64,000 nucleotides of DNA from Halovulum dunhuangense (GTDB lineage: Bacteria > Pseudomonadota > Alphaproteobacteria > Rhodobacterales > Rhodobacteraceae), in the NCBI RefSeq assembly GCF_013093415.1, contig NZ_JABFBC010000001.1, positions 1,426,001 through 1,490,000 on the forward strand, written 5' to 3'. Position 1 is the first letter of the stretch. Each line of letters starts with the position of its first letter. A program made the translations under genes and the position numbers. The notes under the pieces were generated by a model, which saw only the letters and a list, made by a program, of their open reading frames with translations, searched no databases and was not told the DNA's origin. This document shows, piece after piece, positions 8,684-17,735 of this stretch.

Positions 8684-9835
8684 TTACATCTTGCAGTCGG
8701 CGGCGTAGGCGTCGGCCCGATCCTCGAGCGCCGTTCCGACGATGCGGTTGGTGTAGACGTCACCTTCCTTGATTACCTCGCGGACATAGATGTCCTGGAT
8801 CGGGTGGTTGTTCGGCCCGAAGGTGAAATCGCCCCGGGTCGAGGCGAAATCCGCCTCCTTCAGCGCCGCGCGGAAGGCGTCGGCGTCCGAGACATCTGCC
8901 TTGGCCATGGCCGACAGCAGCAGGTTCGCGGTGTCGTAGCCCTGGCTTGCGTAAAGCGAGGGAAGCCTGCCGTATTCCGCCTGGAAGGCGGCAACGAAGG
9001 CGGTGTTGGCCGCGTTGTCCAGGTCCTTGGACCACTGCGAGGTGTTCTTCACGCCGAGCGCGGCGTCGCCCACCGCCTGAAGGATCGCCTGGTCGAAAGA
9101 GAAGGCCGGGCCGATCAGGGGGATATCCACGCCCGATTCCGCATACTGCTTCATGAAGGCGATGCCCATGCCGCCGGGCAGGAAGAAGAACACCGAATCC
9201 GCACCCGAGGCCCGGATCTGCGCGATCTCGGCGGCGTAGTCGGTCTGGCCGAGCTGGGTATAGACCTCGCCGGCCAGCCCGCCCTCGTAGAAACGCTTGT
9301 AGCCGGCCAGCGCGTCCTGGCCGGCGGGGTAGTTCGGCGCAAGGATGAAGCTGTTGGCATAACCCTCTGAATTCGCATAGGCACCGGCGGCCTCGTGCAG
9401 GTTGTCGTTCTGCCAGGCGACGTTGAAATAGTTCGGATGGCAGGCCGACCCGGCCAGCTGCGAGGGGCCCGCGTTCACCGACAGGTAGAACTTGCCCTGC
9501 GCCACCGCCGCAGGCACCACCGCCATGGCAAGGTTCGACCAGATGATCCCGGTCAGCACGTCCACCTGCTCGGCCTGGATCATCTTGTCGGCCAGTTGCA
9601 CCGCGACATCGGGCTTCTGCTGGTCGTCCTCGATCACCACCTCGACCTCGGTCCCCGCGTCGCCCGCCATCTTCAGCGCCAGCAGGAACCCGTCGCGCGC
9701 GTCGATGCCCAGGCTTGCGCCACCGCCCGAAAGCGTCGTGATCATTCCGACCTTGACCGGCTCGGCGATCGCCGGCGCCGCCATAGCCATCGCCACCGCC
9801 GCGATCCCCGCCATCAGTTTCGTTCTGTATTTCAT
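8684..9835 (-). CDS. livK: LivK-type periplasmic substrate-binding protein
   Basis: 383 residues. Residues 1-25 form a signal peptide ending in APAIA. The mature part has the type I periplasmic-binding fold of the HAAT family, opening with VKVGMITTLSGGGASLG and ending with two well-spaced cysteines (HPNYF region and final DCKM). The ATG at 9835 has a GGGGAG site about 10 bases upstream; longer open frames through 10444 read across intergenic DNA and another gene. The ligand could be a branched-chain amino acid, an amide or an aromatic acid; the sequence does not decide. First gene of the liv operon. Confidence 0.9.
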   Translation of the reverse strand: MKYRTKLMAGIAAVAMAMAAPAIAEPVKVGMITTLSGGGASLGIDARDGFLLALKMAGDAGTEVEVVIEDDQQKPDVAVQLADKMIQAEQVDVLTGIIWSNLAMAVVPAAVAQGKFYLSVNAGPSQLAGSACHPNYFNVAWQNDNLHEAAGAYANSEGYANSFILAPNYPAGQDALAGYKRFYEGGLAGEVYTQLGQTDYAAEIAQIRASGADSVFFFLPGGMGIAFMKQYAESGVDIPLIGPAFSFDQAILQAVGDAALGVKNTSQWSKDLDNAANTAFVAAFQAEYGRLPSLYASQGYDTANLLLSAMAKADVSDADAFRAALKEADFASTRGDFTFGPNNHPIQDIYVREVIKEGDVYTNRIVGTALEDRADAYAADCKM

Positions 9836-9862
9836 GGACGTGCACTCCCCGTTGCTGTCTTT

Positions 9863-9901
9863 GGATACCTGTTTAAAGGGCAAATCCCGGCTGTGGTATC
9901 C
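9863..9901. promoter_or_regulatory. Inverted repeat in the livK divergent promoter region
   Basis: GGATACC (9863-9869) is exactly complementary to GGTATCC (9895-9901) across a 25-base, more A/T-rich spacer, 28 bases upstream of livK. The arms could be half-sites for a regulator of the liv operon or of the divergent small gene. No regulator is assigned. Confidence 0.25.
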
Positions 9902-10015
9902 CCTTCGGCGCCCTTTGGCGCGATTTCCACGTCCCCCGGCCCCGGCTCGCATTCCGTGGGCCGGGGGACTAGGGTCCGGCTGCCCGCAGGCAAGCGGCAC
10001 AAGGGGGATTCGTCC

Positions 10016-10279
10016 ATGGCGCGGCTCTCGCGCGAATGGCTCAGGCTGAAGTTCAGGGCGCTGCTCCGCCGTATCGGGCGGCATGTGCCGCCCGGCATGC
10101 GGCTTGTGGTGGGGCTGCTGCTGATGGCGGGCGGGCTGCTGGCCTTCCTGCCGGTGCTGGGCATCTGGATGCTGCCGCTTGGCATCGCGGTGGCCGCGCT
10201 CGATGTGCGCACCATCCAGCGGTGGTGGCGCCGGCAGCGGCTGAGGCGCAGGCGGCAGAGGGGTCGCAAGGGTTTGTAA
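10016..10279 (+). CDS. Small basic membrane protein of unknown function
   Basis: 87 residues. A basic N-terminus (about residues 1-27) is followed by a hydrophobic stretch of some 35 residues with a central proline (LLAFLPVLGIWMLPLGIAVA), probably a membrane hairpin or one long segment, and then a very Arg-rich tail. The ATG at 10016 follows an AAGGGGGA ribosome site. Longer in-frame extensions cross the livK promoter region and are rejected. I do not recognise a function; similar small proteins are, from memory, common in this family of bacteria. It stands 49 bases before the lysR gene. Confidence 0.7.
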   Translation: MARLSREWLRLKFRALLRRIGRHVPPGMRLVVGLLLMAGGLLAFLPVLGIWMLPLGIAVAALDVRTIQRWWRRQRLRRRRQRGRKGL

Positions 10280-10328
10280 GCGGGTGCGTTCCGGGGCAAG
10301 ACTTGGGGACCACACCGGAAACGCGCCC

Positions 10329-11237
10329 ATGTCCTTCACGCTTCGCCAATTGCAGTATTTCATGGCCGTGGTCGAACATGGCTCGGTCAGCCTTGCGGCG
10401 CAGAGCCTGTCGATCTCGCAATCGGCTGTGACCGAGGCGATCAAGAACCTCGAGGCGGATCTGGGCGTGCAGCTCTTCGAGCGTCACGCGCGGGGGCTTG
10501 CCACCACCCATAACGGCCACCAGTTCCTGCGCCACGCAAGCACCGTGCTGGCCAGCGTGTCGGCCGCGCGTCGCGCCTTTGACGCCGAGGCGGACATCCG
10601 CGCGGGCCGGCTGCACCTGGGCGTCACCTCGCTGATGGCGGGCTATGTGCTTTCGGACCTGCTGGCAAAGTACCGCCGCGCCAATCCGCAGGTCGAGGTG
10701 ACGGCGGTCGAGGACAATGGCGAGTATCTCGAGCATCTGCTGATCGGGGGCGAACTGGACGTGGCCGTCATGCTGACATCTGCGCTGCATGACCGGATGG
10801 CGCTTCAGACCGAAATCCTCGACGTCTCTCCCTATCGGCTGTGGCTGCCGATGGGCCACCCGCTGGGCACGCAGGAAAGCATCAGCCTGCAGGACGTCAC
10901 CCGCGAGAAGCTGATCGTGCTGAACGTGGACGAGATGGAGGAGGGCACCGTCAACCTGCTCTCGGTGCTGGGCCAGCGCCCGCAGATCGCCTTTCGCACC
11001 CGCTCGGTCGAGGCGGTGCGCAGCCTTGTGGCGACCGGGGCCGGCGTCGCGCTGCTGCCCGATCTGGTGTACCGGCCCTGGTCGCTGGAAGGCGACCGGA
11101 TCGACTCGCGCGACGTGTCCGGCGCGCTTCCCGTCGTGCAGGTGGGAGTTGTCTGGCGCAAGGGCTCGCCGCTGTCGCCCCAGGCGCGCGACTTCATCGC
11201 CATCGCCCAGGTCCACCAGGCGTTGCGGGGGCGGTGA
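10329..11237 (+). CDS. LysR-family transcriptional regulator, probable regulator of the putrescine operon
   Basis: 302 residues. The N-terminal helix-turn-helix (residues 1-60) has FTLRQLQYFMAVVEHGS and SLSISQSAVTEAIKNLE, followed by the linker helix and a periplasmic-binding-like effector domain with the typical GAGVALLPDLV near residue 240. The ATG at 10329 is chosen because the family starts this close to its helix-turn-helix; an upstream start at 10284 adds 15 unrelated residues. It lies directly before, and on the same strand as, the ydcSTUV-patD genes, with a T-N11-A palindrome between, so control of polyamine uptake is a reasonable inference. Confidence 0.88.
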   Translation: MSFTLRQLQYFMAVVEHGSVSLAAQSLSISQSAVTEAIKNLEADLGVQLFERHARGLATTHNGHQFLRHASTVLASVSAARRAFDAEADIRAGRLHLGVTSLMAGYVLSDLLAKYRRANPQVEVTAVEDNGEYLEHLLIGGELDVAVMLTSALHDRMALQTEILDVSPYRLWLPMGHPLGTQESISLQDVTREKLIVLNVDEMEEGTVNLLSVLGQRPQIAFRTRSVEAVRSLVATGAGVALLPDLVYRPWSLEGDRIDSRDVSGALPVVQVGVVWRKGSPLSPQARDFIAIAQVHQALRGR

Positions 11238-11243
11238 TCCCGG

Positions 11244-11260
11244 TATCGGAAAAACCGATA
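11244..11260. promoter_or_regulatory. LysR-type T-N11-A palindrome upstream of ydcS
   Basis: TATCGG (11244-11249), AAAAA, CCGATA (11255-11260) form a perfect interrupted palindrome. Within it T(11246)-N11-A(11258) matches the general LysR operator rule. It lies 6 bases after the lysR stop and about 107 bases before ydcS. It could alternatively act as a weak terminator hairpin for lysR, since GTGTTTCTT follows. Confidence 0.45.
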
Positions 11261-11366
11261 TCGTGTTTCTTCATTATGAATTTGCGAAAGCGCAGGGGCG
11301 GCCGCATCCTTTCGGCCAAGTATCGGCACAAGAACCGCCGGACCATCCTCAACAGGGAGCCTCACC

Positions 11367-12524
11367 ATGACCTCACGCCTGAAATCCTGCTCTGCCATGG
11401 CGCTAGCCCTGGCCATATCCACGCAACCCGTCCTGGCCCAGATGACCGAGATCGGCGCCGGCGAGGGCGCGCTCTCGATCGTGGCCTGGCCCGGCTACAT
11501 CGAGCGCGGCGAGACCGACCCCGCCTTCGACTGGGTGACAAGCTTCGAGGAGGCCACCGGCTGCATGGTCAGCGTCAAGACCGCCAATACTTCGGACGAG
11601 ATGGTGGCGCTGATGAACGAGGGCGGCTTCGACCTGGTCACCGCCTCGGGCGATGCCAGCCTGCGCATGATCGCGGGCAAGCGCGTGCAGCCCATCAATA
11701 CCGACCTGGTCCCCAGCTGGTCCACCGTGGACGACCGCCTGAAGGAGGCGCCCTGGCATACCGTGGACGGCGTGCATTACGGCGTGCCCTACATGTGGGG
11801 CCCCAACGTGCTGATGTACAACACCGAAGTGTTCCCCGAGGCGCCCACATCGTGGAACGTGGTCTTCGAGGAAATGACCCTGCCCGACGGCCAGTCCAAC
11901 AGCGGCCGGGTGCAGGCCTATGACGGGCCCATCCACATCGCGGACGCAGCCCAGTACCTGATGTTCCACAAGCCCGAGCTTGGCATCACCTCGCCCTACG
12001 AGCTGAACCAGGAACAGTACGATGCTGCGCTCGACCTGCTGCGCGGGCAGCGGCAGCTTGTGGCGCGCTACTGGCACGATGCCTTCATCCAGATCGACGA
12101 CTTCAAGAACGAGGGCATGGTCGCCTCGGGGTCCTGGCCCTTCCAGGTGAACCTGCTGGCCGCCGGCGGGGCGCCCGTCGCCTCGACCATCCCGCAGGAG
12201 GGGGCGACCGGCTGGGCCGATACAACCATGATGCATGTGGACGCGCCGAACCCGAACTGCGCCTACATGTGGATGGAGCATTCGCTGGCCTCGAACCTGC
12301 AATCGGATCTTTCGGTCTGGTTCGGCGCCAACCCCTCGGTTCCGGCCGCCTGCACCGACGGGCGCGGGATGCAGACCGCCGAGGGCTGCACGACGAACGG
12401 CTTCGACGAATTCGAGAAGATCCGTTTCTGGACCACGCCGGTTTCCGCCTGCGAGAGCCAGGGCGAATGCGTGCCCTACTACCGCTGGGTCAGCGACTAC
12501 ATCGGCGTGATCGGCGGCCGCTGA
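11367..12524 (+). CDS. ydcS: Putrescine/polyamine ABC transporter substrate-binding protein (YdcS-like)
   Basis: 385 residues. Signal peptide about residues 1-24 (ending PVLAQ). The mature N-terminus (IVAWPGYIERGETDPAFDWV, then TANTSDEMVALMNEGGFDLV and GDASLRMIAGKRVQPINTDL) closely follows E. coli YdcS as I remember it. Several cysteines near the C-terminus (ACTDGRG, EGCTT, SACES, GECVP) suggest disulfides. The ATG has a CAGGGAG site. First gene of a five-gene operon; the neighbours (two permeases, one ATPase, aminobutyraldehyde dehydrogenase) strongly support putrescine or a related polyamine as substrate. Confidence 0.9.
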   Translation: MTSRLKSCSAMALALAISTQPVLAQMTEIGAGEGALSIVAWPGYIERGETDPAFDWVTSFEEATGCMVSVKTANTSDEMVALMNEGGFDLVTASGDASLRMIAGKRVQPINTDLVPSWSTVDDRLKEAPWHTVDGVHYGVPYMWGPNVLMYNTEVFPEAPTSWNVVFEEMTLPDGQSNSGRVQAYDGPIHIADAAQYLMFHKPELGITSPYELNQEQYDAALDLLRGQRQLVARYWHDAFIQIDDFKNEGMVASGSWPFQVNLLAAGGAPVASTIPQEGATGWADTTMMHVDAPNPNCAYMWMEHSLASNLQSDLSVWFGANPSVPAACTDGRGMQTAEGCTTNGFDEFEKIRFWTTPVSACESQGECVPYYRWVSDYIGVIGGR

Positions 12525-12550
12525 GGCCCCGTCCCATCCATTGAACCAAG

Positions 12551-12576
12551 GCCCGCCGGGGACACTTCCGGCGGGC
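12551..12576 (+). promoter_or_regulatory. Intercistronic stem-loop between ydcS and ydcT
   Basis: GCCCGCCGG (12551-12559) and CCGGCGGGC (12568-12576) form a perfect 9-bp stem with an 8-base loop, 26 bases after the ydcS stop. No T-run follows. As with the liv operon in this window, the hairpin separates the binding-protein gene from the rest and probably sets their expression ratio. Confidence 0.6.
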
Positions 12577-12592
12577 GACAGCCGGGGCTTGC

Positions 12593-13585
12593 ATGAGTGT
12601 TCCTGCCGTATCCTTCCGGGGCGTCTCGCGCCACTTCGGGTCCGTCCGTGCGGTGGACAGGGTCGACCTCGACATCGAACCGGGCGAGTTCTTCGCCATG
12701 CTGGGCCCGTCGGGCTCGGGCAAGACGACCTGCCTGCGCCTGATCGCCGGGTTCGAGCAGCCCACGGCGGGCCATGTCCGCATCTTCGGTCAGGCGGCCG
12801 AGGGGGTTCCGCCCTACAAGCGCAACGTGAACACGGTCTTTCAGGACTACGCGCTGTTCCCGCATCTGAGCGTCATCGACAACGTGGCCTACGGGCTGAT
12901 GATCGCGGGCATGCCCAGGGCGGCCCGCCACTCCGCCGCCGAAGAGGCGCTTTCCATGGTCAAGCTGCCGGGCTTCGGCGCGCGCAAGCCCAGCCAGCTT
13001 TCGGGCGGCCAGCGGCAGCGCGTGGCGCTGGCGCGCGCGCTGGTGAACAAGCCGCGCGTGCTGCTGCTGGACGAACCGCTGGGCGCGCTGGACCTGAAGC
13101 TGCGCGAACAGATGCAGGAAGAACTGAAATCGCTGCAACGCCAGCTTGGCATCACCTTCGTCTTCGTGACCCACGACCAGGGCGAGGCGCTGTCCATGGC
13201 TGACCGCGTGGCCGTCTTCAACGAGGGGCGCATCGTCCAGGTGGGCAGCCCCGAGGACATCTACCACCGGCCCGAGGTGCCCTTCGTGGCGGATTTCGTG
13301 GGTTCCTCGAACGTGTTGCCAGCCGAGGCGGTACAGGGGCTGACGGGGCGCGCGGTTCCCGCCAGCCTGCGCCCCGAGGCGGTGCGCCTTCTGCCCGAGG
13401 GCGGGCACGCGGCCCGTGTCACCGGGGTCAGCTTCCTGGGTTCCGCGTCGCGCGTCACGCTCGACTGGAACGGCATCCGCCTGGCGGCGCTTCTTCCGGG
13501 CGGCACACCGCGCCCCGAAGAGGGCGCCGAGGTCCGTATCGGCTGGGATCCCGAAGCCCTGCACCTGATGGAGGGGCGCCCATGA
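12593..13585 (+). CDS. ydcT: Polyamine ABC transporter ATP-binding protein (YdcT/PotA-like)
   Basis: 330 residues. Walker A GPSGSGKTT near residue 40, Q-loop VFQDYALFPH, signature LSGGQRQR, Walker B LLLDEPLGALD, switch His in THDQ, then a C-terminal TOBE-type regulatory domain from about residue 240. This is the energy-coupling subunit of the CUT1/PotA-type importer. The ATG has only a weak ribosome site and lies beyond a stem-loop after ydcS. Its stop overlaps the ydcU start (ATGA). Confidence 0.92.
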   Translation: MSVPAVSFRGVSRHFGSVRAVDRVDLDIEPGEFFAMLGPSGSGKTTCLRLIAGFEQPTAGHVRIFGQAAEGVPPYKRNVNTVFQDYALFPHLSVIDNVAYGLMIAGMPRAARHSAAEEALSMVKLPGFGARKPSQLSGGQRQRVALARALVNKPRVLLLDEPLGALDLKLREQMQEELKSLQRQLGITFVFVTHDQGEALSMADRVAVFNEGRIVQVGSPEDIYHRPEVPFVADFVGSSNVLPAEAVQGLTGRAVPASLRPEAVRLLPEGGHAARVTGVSFLGSASRVTLDWNGIRLAALLPGGTPRPEEGAEVRIGWDPEALHLMEGRP

Positions 13586-14526
13586 CCGACGCAGCCGCCA
13601 TCCGCACGGCGCGCGGCGGACTGCTCGACCGCACGTCGGACGCGCTCTGGCGCCGGCCGGGCCTGCTGATCCTGCTGCTGATGGCGCCCCCGGCGCTGTG
13701 GCTGGGGATCATCTATCTCGGCTCGCTGTTCGCGCTTCTGGCGCAGAGCTTCTTCTCGATCGACGAGTTTTCGGGCCTCATCAACTACGAGTTCACGCTC
13801 AAGACCTATGGCGAGCTGTTCACGCCCGCCAACCTCGACATCATCATCCGCACGCTGGTGATGTCGGCCAGCGTCACCGTCGCCGCCGCCATCGTGGGCT
13901 TTCCCATCGCCTATTACGCGGCGCGCTACGCCCGGGGCCGCTGGAAGGCGGTGTTCTACCTTGGCGTCATGTTGCCCCTTTGGTCGTCCTACCTGGTCAA
14001 GGTCTATGCCTGGAAGCTGATCCTTGCGAAGGAGGGCATCCTCAACTGGCTGTTCGAGACGCTGCACCTGGGCTGGCTGCTGAACGCCTATCTCTCGCTG
14101 CCGGGGGTGGGCGGCAACTCGCTTTCCACCAGCTTCACCGGTACCTTCTTCGTCTTTCTGTACGTCTGGCTGCCCTTCATGGTGCTGCCGATCCAGGCCG
14201 CGCTGGAACGCGTGCCCGTCTCCATGCTGGAAGCCTCCGGCGATCTGGGCGCGCGGCCCGGCCAGACCTTTCGCCATGTGCTGCTGCCGCTGGCGCTGCC
14301 GGGCGTGATCGCGGGGTCGATCTTCACCTTCTCGCTGACGCTGGGGGACTACATCATCCCGCAGCTGATCGGCACTTCGGCCCGCTTCATCGGGCAGGCC
14401 GTCTACCAGTACCAGGGCACCGCCGGGAACATCCCGCTGGCCGCGGCCTTTGCTGTGGTGCCCATCGTGATCATGGGGGTCTACCTGTGGGTGGCCAAGC
14501 GCAAGGGGGCTTTCGATGCGCTCTGA
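13582..14526 (+). CDS. ydcU: Polyamine ABC transporter permease (YdcU/PotB-like)
   Basis: 314 residues with six likely membrane segments. The permease EAA loop is visible near residues 214-235 ([20 protein letters not shown]), the contact site for the ATPase. The N-terminus is about 30 residues longer before the first helix, as in PotB relatives. It is translationally coupled to ydcT upstream and overlaps ydcV by 11 bases downstream. Confidence 0.92.
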   Translation: MTDAAAIRTARGGLLDRTSDALWRRPGLLILLLMAPPALWLGIIYLGSLFALLAQSFFSIDEFSGLINYEFTLKTYGELFTPANLDIIIRTLVMSASVTVAAAIVGFPIAYYAARYARGRWKAVFYLGVMLPLWSSYLVKVYAWKLILAKEGILNWLFETLHLGWLLNAYLSLPGVGGNSLSTSFTGTFFVFLYVWLPFMVLPIQAALERVPVSMLEASGDLGARPGQTFRHVLLPLALPGVIAGSIFTFSLTLGDYIIPQLIGTSARFIGQAVYQYQGTAGNIPLAAAFAVVPIVIMGVYLWVAKRKGAFDAL

Positions 14527-15322
14527 CCGTGCGCCGCTGGGCCTGAAGATCGCCGCCATCGCGGGGCTTCTCTTCATGCACCTGCCGATCCTGCTGATCT
14601 TCGTCTATGCCTTCACCACCGAGGATCGCAGCTACCAGTGGCCGCCGCCCGGCTACACCACCAGGTGGTTCGCGGTGACATGGGAACGGCCCGACGTCTG
14701 GCAGGCGCTGTGGCTCAGCGTCCGCGTCGCCGCGATATCCACCGTGATCGCGCTGGTGCTCGGCACGCTCTGCGCCGCCGCCGTCGCCCGCACGAAGTTC
14801 TTCGGGCGCGAGACGATCTCGCTACTGGTGATCCTGCCCATCGCTCTTCCGGGCATCATCACCGGCATCTCGCTGCGCTCGGCCTTCAACCTGGCGGACA
14901 TCCCGTTCAGCTTCTGGACCATCGTGCTGGGGCACGCCACCTTCTGCGTGGTGGTGGTCTACAACAACGCGGTCGCGCGCTTCCGCCGAGTGTCCGGCAG
15001 CCTGGTCGAGGCGTCGATGGACCTGGGCGCCAACGGCTTCCAGACCTTCCGATACGTGATCCTGCCCAACATCTCTACCGCGCTTCTGGCGGGCGGAATG
15101 CTGGCCTTCGCGCTTTCCTTCGACGAGGTGATCGTGACCACCTTCACCGCGGGCCAGCAGGCGACGCTGCCGATCTGGATGCTCGAGGAACTTGTGCGGC
15201 CGCGTCAGCGGCCGGTGACCAATGTCGTGGCGATGGTGGTGGTGCTGGTCACCTTCCTGCCCATCCTCGCCGCCTATTACCTGACGCGCGGCACCGACAC
15301 GGTCGCCGGGCAAGGCAAATGA
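14516..15322 (+). CDS. ydcV: Polyamine ABC transporter permease (YdcV/PotC-like)
   Basis: 268 residues with six membrane segments and an EAA loop ([20 protein letters not shown]) near residue 165. This is the second permease of the importer, of usual length for PotC/YdcV. It starts inside the end of ydcU (11-base overlap), and its stop overlaps a possible but less favoured ATG of the dehydrogenase gene. Confidence 0.92.
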   Translation: MRSDRAPLGLKIAAIAGLLFMHLPILLIFVYAFTTEDRSYQWPPPGYTTRWFAVTWERPDVWQALWLSVRVAAISTVIALVLGTLCAAAVARTKFFGRETISLLVILPIALPGIITGISLRSAFNLADIPFSFWTIVLGHATFCVVVVYNNAVARFRRVSGSLVEASMDLGANGFQTFRYVILPNISTALLAGGMLAFALSFDEVIVTTFTAGQQATLPIWMLEELVRPRQRPVTNVVAMVVVLVTFLPILAAYYLTRGTDTVAGQGK

Positions 15323-15339
15323 CGAGGGAGGAGACCCCA

Positions 15340-16764
15340 ATGAACACGCAAATGCTGATCGGCGCATCTTTCGAGTCGGGGACCGAGGCCGAGGAAACGA
15401 TCCTGAACCCGCGCACCGGCGAGACGATCCTGAAACTGCCCGAAGCCAGCATCGACCAGATCGACCGCGCCGTGGCCGCCGCGCGCAAGGCGTTTGCCGG
15501 CTGGTCGCGCACGACGCCCGCCGAACGCTCGGGCTATCTTCTCAGGATCGCCGACCGGATCGAGGCCGAGGCCGACGCCTTCGGCGCGCTCGAGGCGCTG
15601 AACTGCGGCAAGCCGATCAACGCCGCCACCGGCGACGAGATCCCGGCCATCGTGGACTGCTTCCGCTTCTTCGCGGGCGCGGTGCGCTGCATGACCGGCA
15701 GCCTTGCCGGTGAATACATGGCCGGCCACACGTCCATGATCAGGCGCGACCCGATCGGGGTCGTGGCCTCGATCGCGCCCTGGAACTACCCGCTGATGAT
15801 GGCCGCCTGGAAACTCGCGCCGGCCATCGGCGGCGGCAACACGGTGGTCATCAAGCCGTCGGAACAGACGCCGCTGACGACGCTGAAGCTGGCGCGCATC
15901 CTGGCCGAGGTTCTGCCCGAGGGGGTGGTCAACGTGGTCGTGGGGCAGGGCGGCACGGTCGGCAACGCGCTGATCAACCACCCGGACGTGGACATGGTGT
16001 CGATCACCGGGGACATCGCCACGGGGCGCAAGGTGTTGCAGGCCGCGGCAAAGACGGTCAAGCGCACCCATCTTGAACTGGGCGGCAAGGCGCCGGTGAT
16101 CGTGTTCGACGACGCCGATATCGGCGCGGTGGTGCAGGGGCTGCGGGCCTTCGGCTATTACAACGCCGGGCAAGACTGCACCGCCGCCTGCCGCATCTAT
16201 GCCGGGCCGAAGGTCTACGACAGGCTGGTCGCGGATCTCAGCAGCGCCGTTTCCTCCATCGCCTTTGCCCAGCAGGACGACACCAGGAACGAGATCCCGC
16301 CCCTGATTTCGCAGCGTCAGCGCGACCGGGTGGCGAGTTTCGTGCAGCGCGCCAGGGAGCTGAACCATATCGAGGTGACGACCGGCGGCCACGTCCATGA
16401 CGGTCCGGGCTTCTACTTCACGCCCACGGTGATCGCGGGCGCGCAGCAGCAGGACGAGATCGTGCAGCGCGAGGTGTTCGGCCCCGTCGTGTCCGTCACC
16501 CGCTTCTCGGACGTGGACGAGGCGGTGACCTGGGCCAATGACAGCCAGTACGGCCTGGCGTCGTCCATCTGGACGAAGGATGTCGGCCGGGCGCTCGCCA
16601 CCTCGGCGCGGCTGCAATATGGCTGCACCTGGATCAACACGCATTTCATGCTGGTCAACGAGATGCCGCATGGCGGGCTGAAACAGTCGGGCTACGGCAA
16701 GGACATGTCGTCCTACGCGCTCGAGGATTATACGGCCGTCCGGCATGTGATGATCGCGCATTAG
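15340..16764 (+). CDS. patD: Gamma-aminobutyraldehyde dehydrogenase
   Basis: 474 residues, the same length as E. coli PatD (YdcW). The ALDH catalytic residues are visible: general base E246 in LELGGK and nucleophile C280 in [13 protein letters not shown], a PatD-like active-site context. [12 protein letters not shown] and [15 protein letters not shown] belong to the NAD-binding domain. It oxidises 4-aminobutanal from putrescine breakdown to GABA. The ATG at 15340 follows GGGAGGAGA; an ATG at 15319 overlapping ydcV would add 7 residues. It is last in the operon and overlaps the 3' end of the convergent tonB-like gene by 4 bases. Confidence 0.9.
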   Translation: MNTQMLIGASFESGTEAEETILNPRTGETILKLPEASIDQIDRAVAAARKAFAGWSRTTPAERSGYLLRIADRIEAEADAFGALEALNCGKPINAATGDEIPAIVDCFRFFAGAVRCMTGSLAGEYMAGHTSMIRRDPIGVVASIAPWNYPLMMAAWKLAPAIGGGNTVVIKPSEQTPLTTLKLARILAEVLPEGVVNVVVGQGGTVGNALINHPDVDMVSITGDIATGRKVLQAAAKTVKRTHLELGGKAPVIVFDDADIGAVVQGLRAFGYYNAGQDCTAACRIYAGPKVYDRLVADLSSAVSSIAFAQQDDTRNEIPPLISQRQRDRVASFVQRARELNHIEVTTGGHVHDGPGFYFTPTVIAGAQQQDEIVQREVFGPVVSVTRFSDVDEAVTWANDSQYGLASSIWTKDVGRALATSARLQYGCTWINTHFMLVNEMPHGGLKQSGYGKDMSSYALEDYTAVRHVMIAH

Positions 16765-17735
16765 CGCCCGAAGCGCAGCGTCACCGAAAAGGAGAATGCC
16801 GGGCCGTCCAGACCGCCCTCGGGCAGGGGGTAGGGGGCGGCCCGGGCAGCAGTTGCCAGCGCCTCGCGGTCCAGCACCTCGTGGCCGGTGGCGCCAAGAA
16901 GGCGCGCGTCGCGCAGCGCGCCGGCGGCGTCTATCGTGACCGCCAGCCGCGCGGCCCCACCGATCCGCGCGCGCTGGGCGCTGGCGGGATAGCGCTTGTG
17001 GCGTTCCACATGGGCCAGCAGCCTTTGCGCATAGGCGGCGCTTACCCCCGCGCTGGCCGCTGCCCGGTTCGATTGCGCCCGGGCGGGGGCGTCCGGCGCC
17101 GCCTCGCGCGCCGCCTCGGGTTCGGCCCGGCGGCTGATCTGCGGCTCGGGCGGGGCTTCGGGGCGCGGCAGGGGGCGGATCGCGGTGGCAAGCGCCCGCG
17201 ACGGCGGCTCGAACGGTGCGGGGGCGCTTTCCGCGACCAGCGCCTGCGGTGCATCGGGTGCGGGGGCCGTATCGGGCCGGGGGCGGGAAAGCGCCCCGGG
17301 GGACGGTAGCGGCGCCACGGGCTGCGCCATGCTCTGCGCCGAATGGACCGGCCGGTCCGGGCGGTCGGGCGCCACCGGCGCTGCGTCGCGCCCGGACAGC
17401 GTGGCCAGTTCCATCGGCGCGGTGCGCGCGGGGGGCGGGCTGTCGGTCGGCGCGACGTCGGGCGCATCCGTCGTCTCTGCGGGTGCGACCGGCGCGGCCG
17501 GCGCGCCCCCGGCCAACGGGGCCGCCTCTGTCGATGCAAGGCTCGGCGCCTCCAGCACCAATTCGACCGAGATCACCTGCGCCTCTGCATCGCCCGGCGG
17601 ACGGCCGGGCAGGCCGATCGCCAGCGCCACGGCAGCGGCATGGGCCAGCCCCGACAGTGCCAGCCAGATGCCCAGCGTCGCGGTCCCGCGTGGGCGGGGC
17701 GCCTCGGGGATGCGGGCCTTGGGATCGGGGATCAT
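16761..17735 (-). CDS. tonB: TonB-family energy transducer of the cobalamin uptake operon
   Basis: 324 residues. One N-terminal membrane helix (about residues 20-40), a long Pro/Ala-rich low-complexity spacer (about 45-235), and a C-terminal TonB domain ([20 protein letters not shown] near 245 and the final strand FSFSVTLRF). This is the classic layout for spanning the periplasm to contact TonB-dependent receptors. It is the last gene of the btu operon and overlaps btuD (ATGA), so it is probably dedicated to BtuB. The start is the ATG at 17735. Confidence 0.88.
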   Translation of the reverse strand: MIPDPKARIPEAPRPRGTATLGIWLALSGLAHAAAVALAIGLPGRPPGDAEAQVISVELVLEAPSLASTEAAPLAGGAPAAPVAPAETTDAPDVAPTDSPPPARTAPMELATLSGRDAAPVAPDRPDRPVHSAQSMAQPVAPLPSPGALSRPRPDTAPAPDAPQALVAESAPAPFEPPSRALATAIRPLPRPEAPPEPQISRRAEPEAAREAAPDAPARAQSNRAAASAGVSAAYAQRLLAHVERHKRYPASAQRARIGGAARLAVTIDAAGALRDARLLGATGHEVLDREALATAARAAPYPLPEGGLDGPAFSFSVTLRFGR

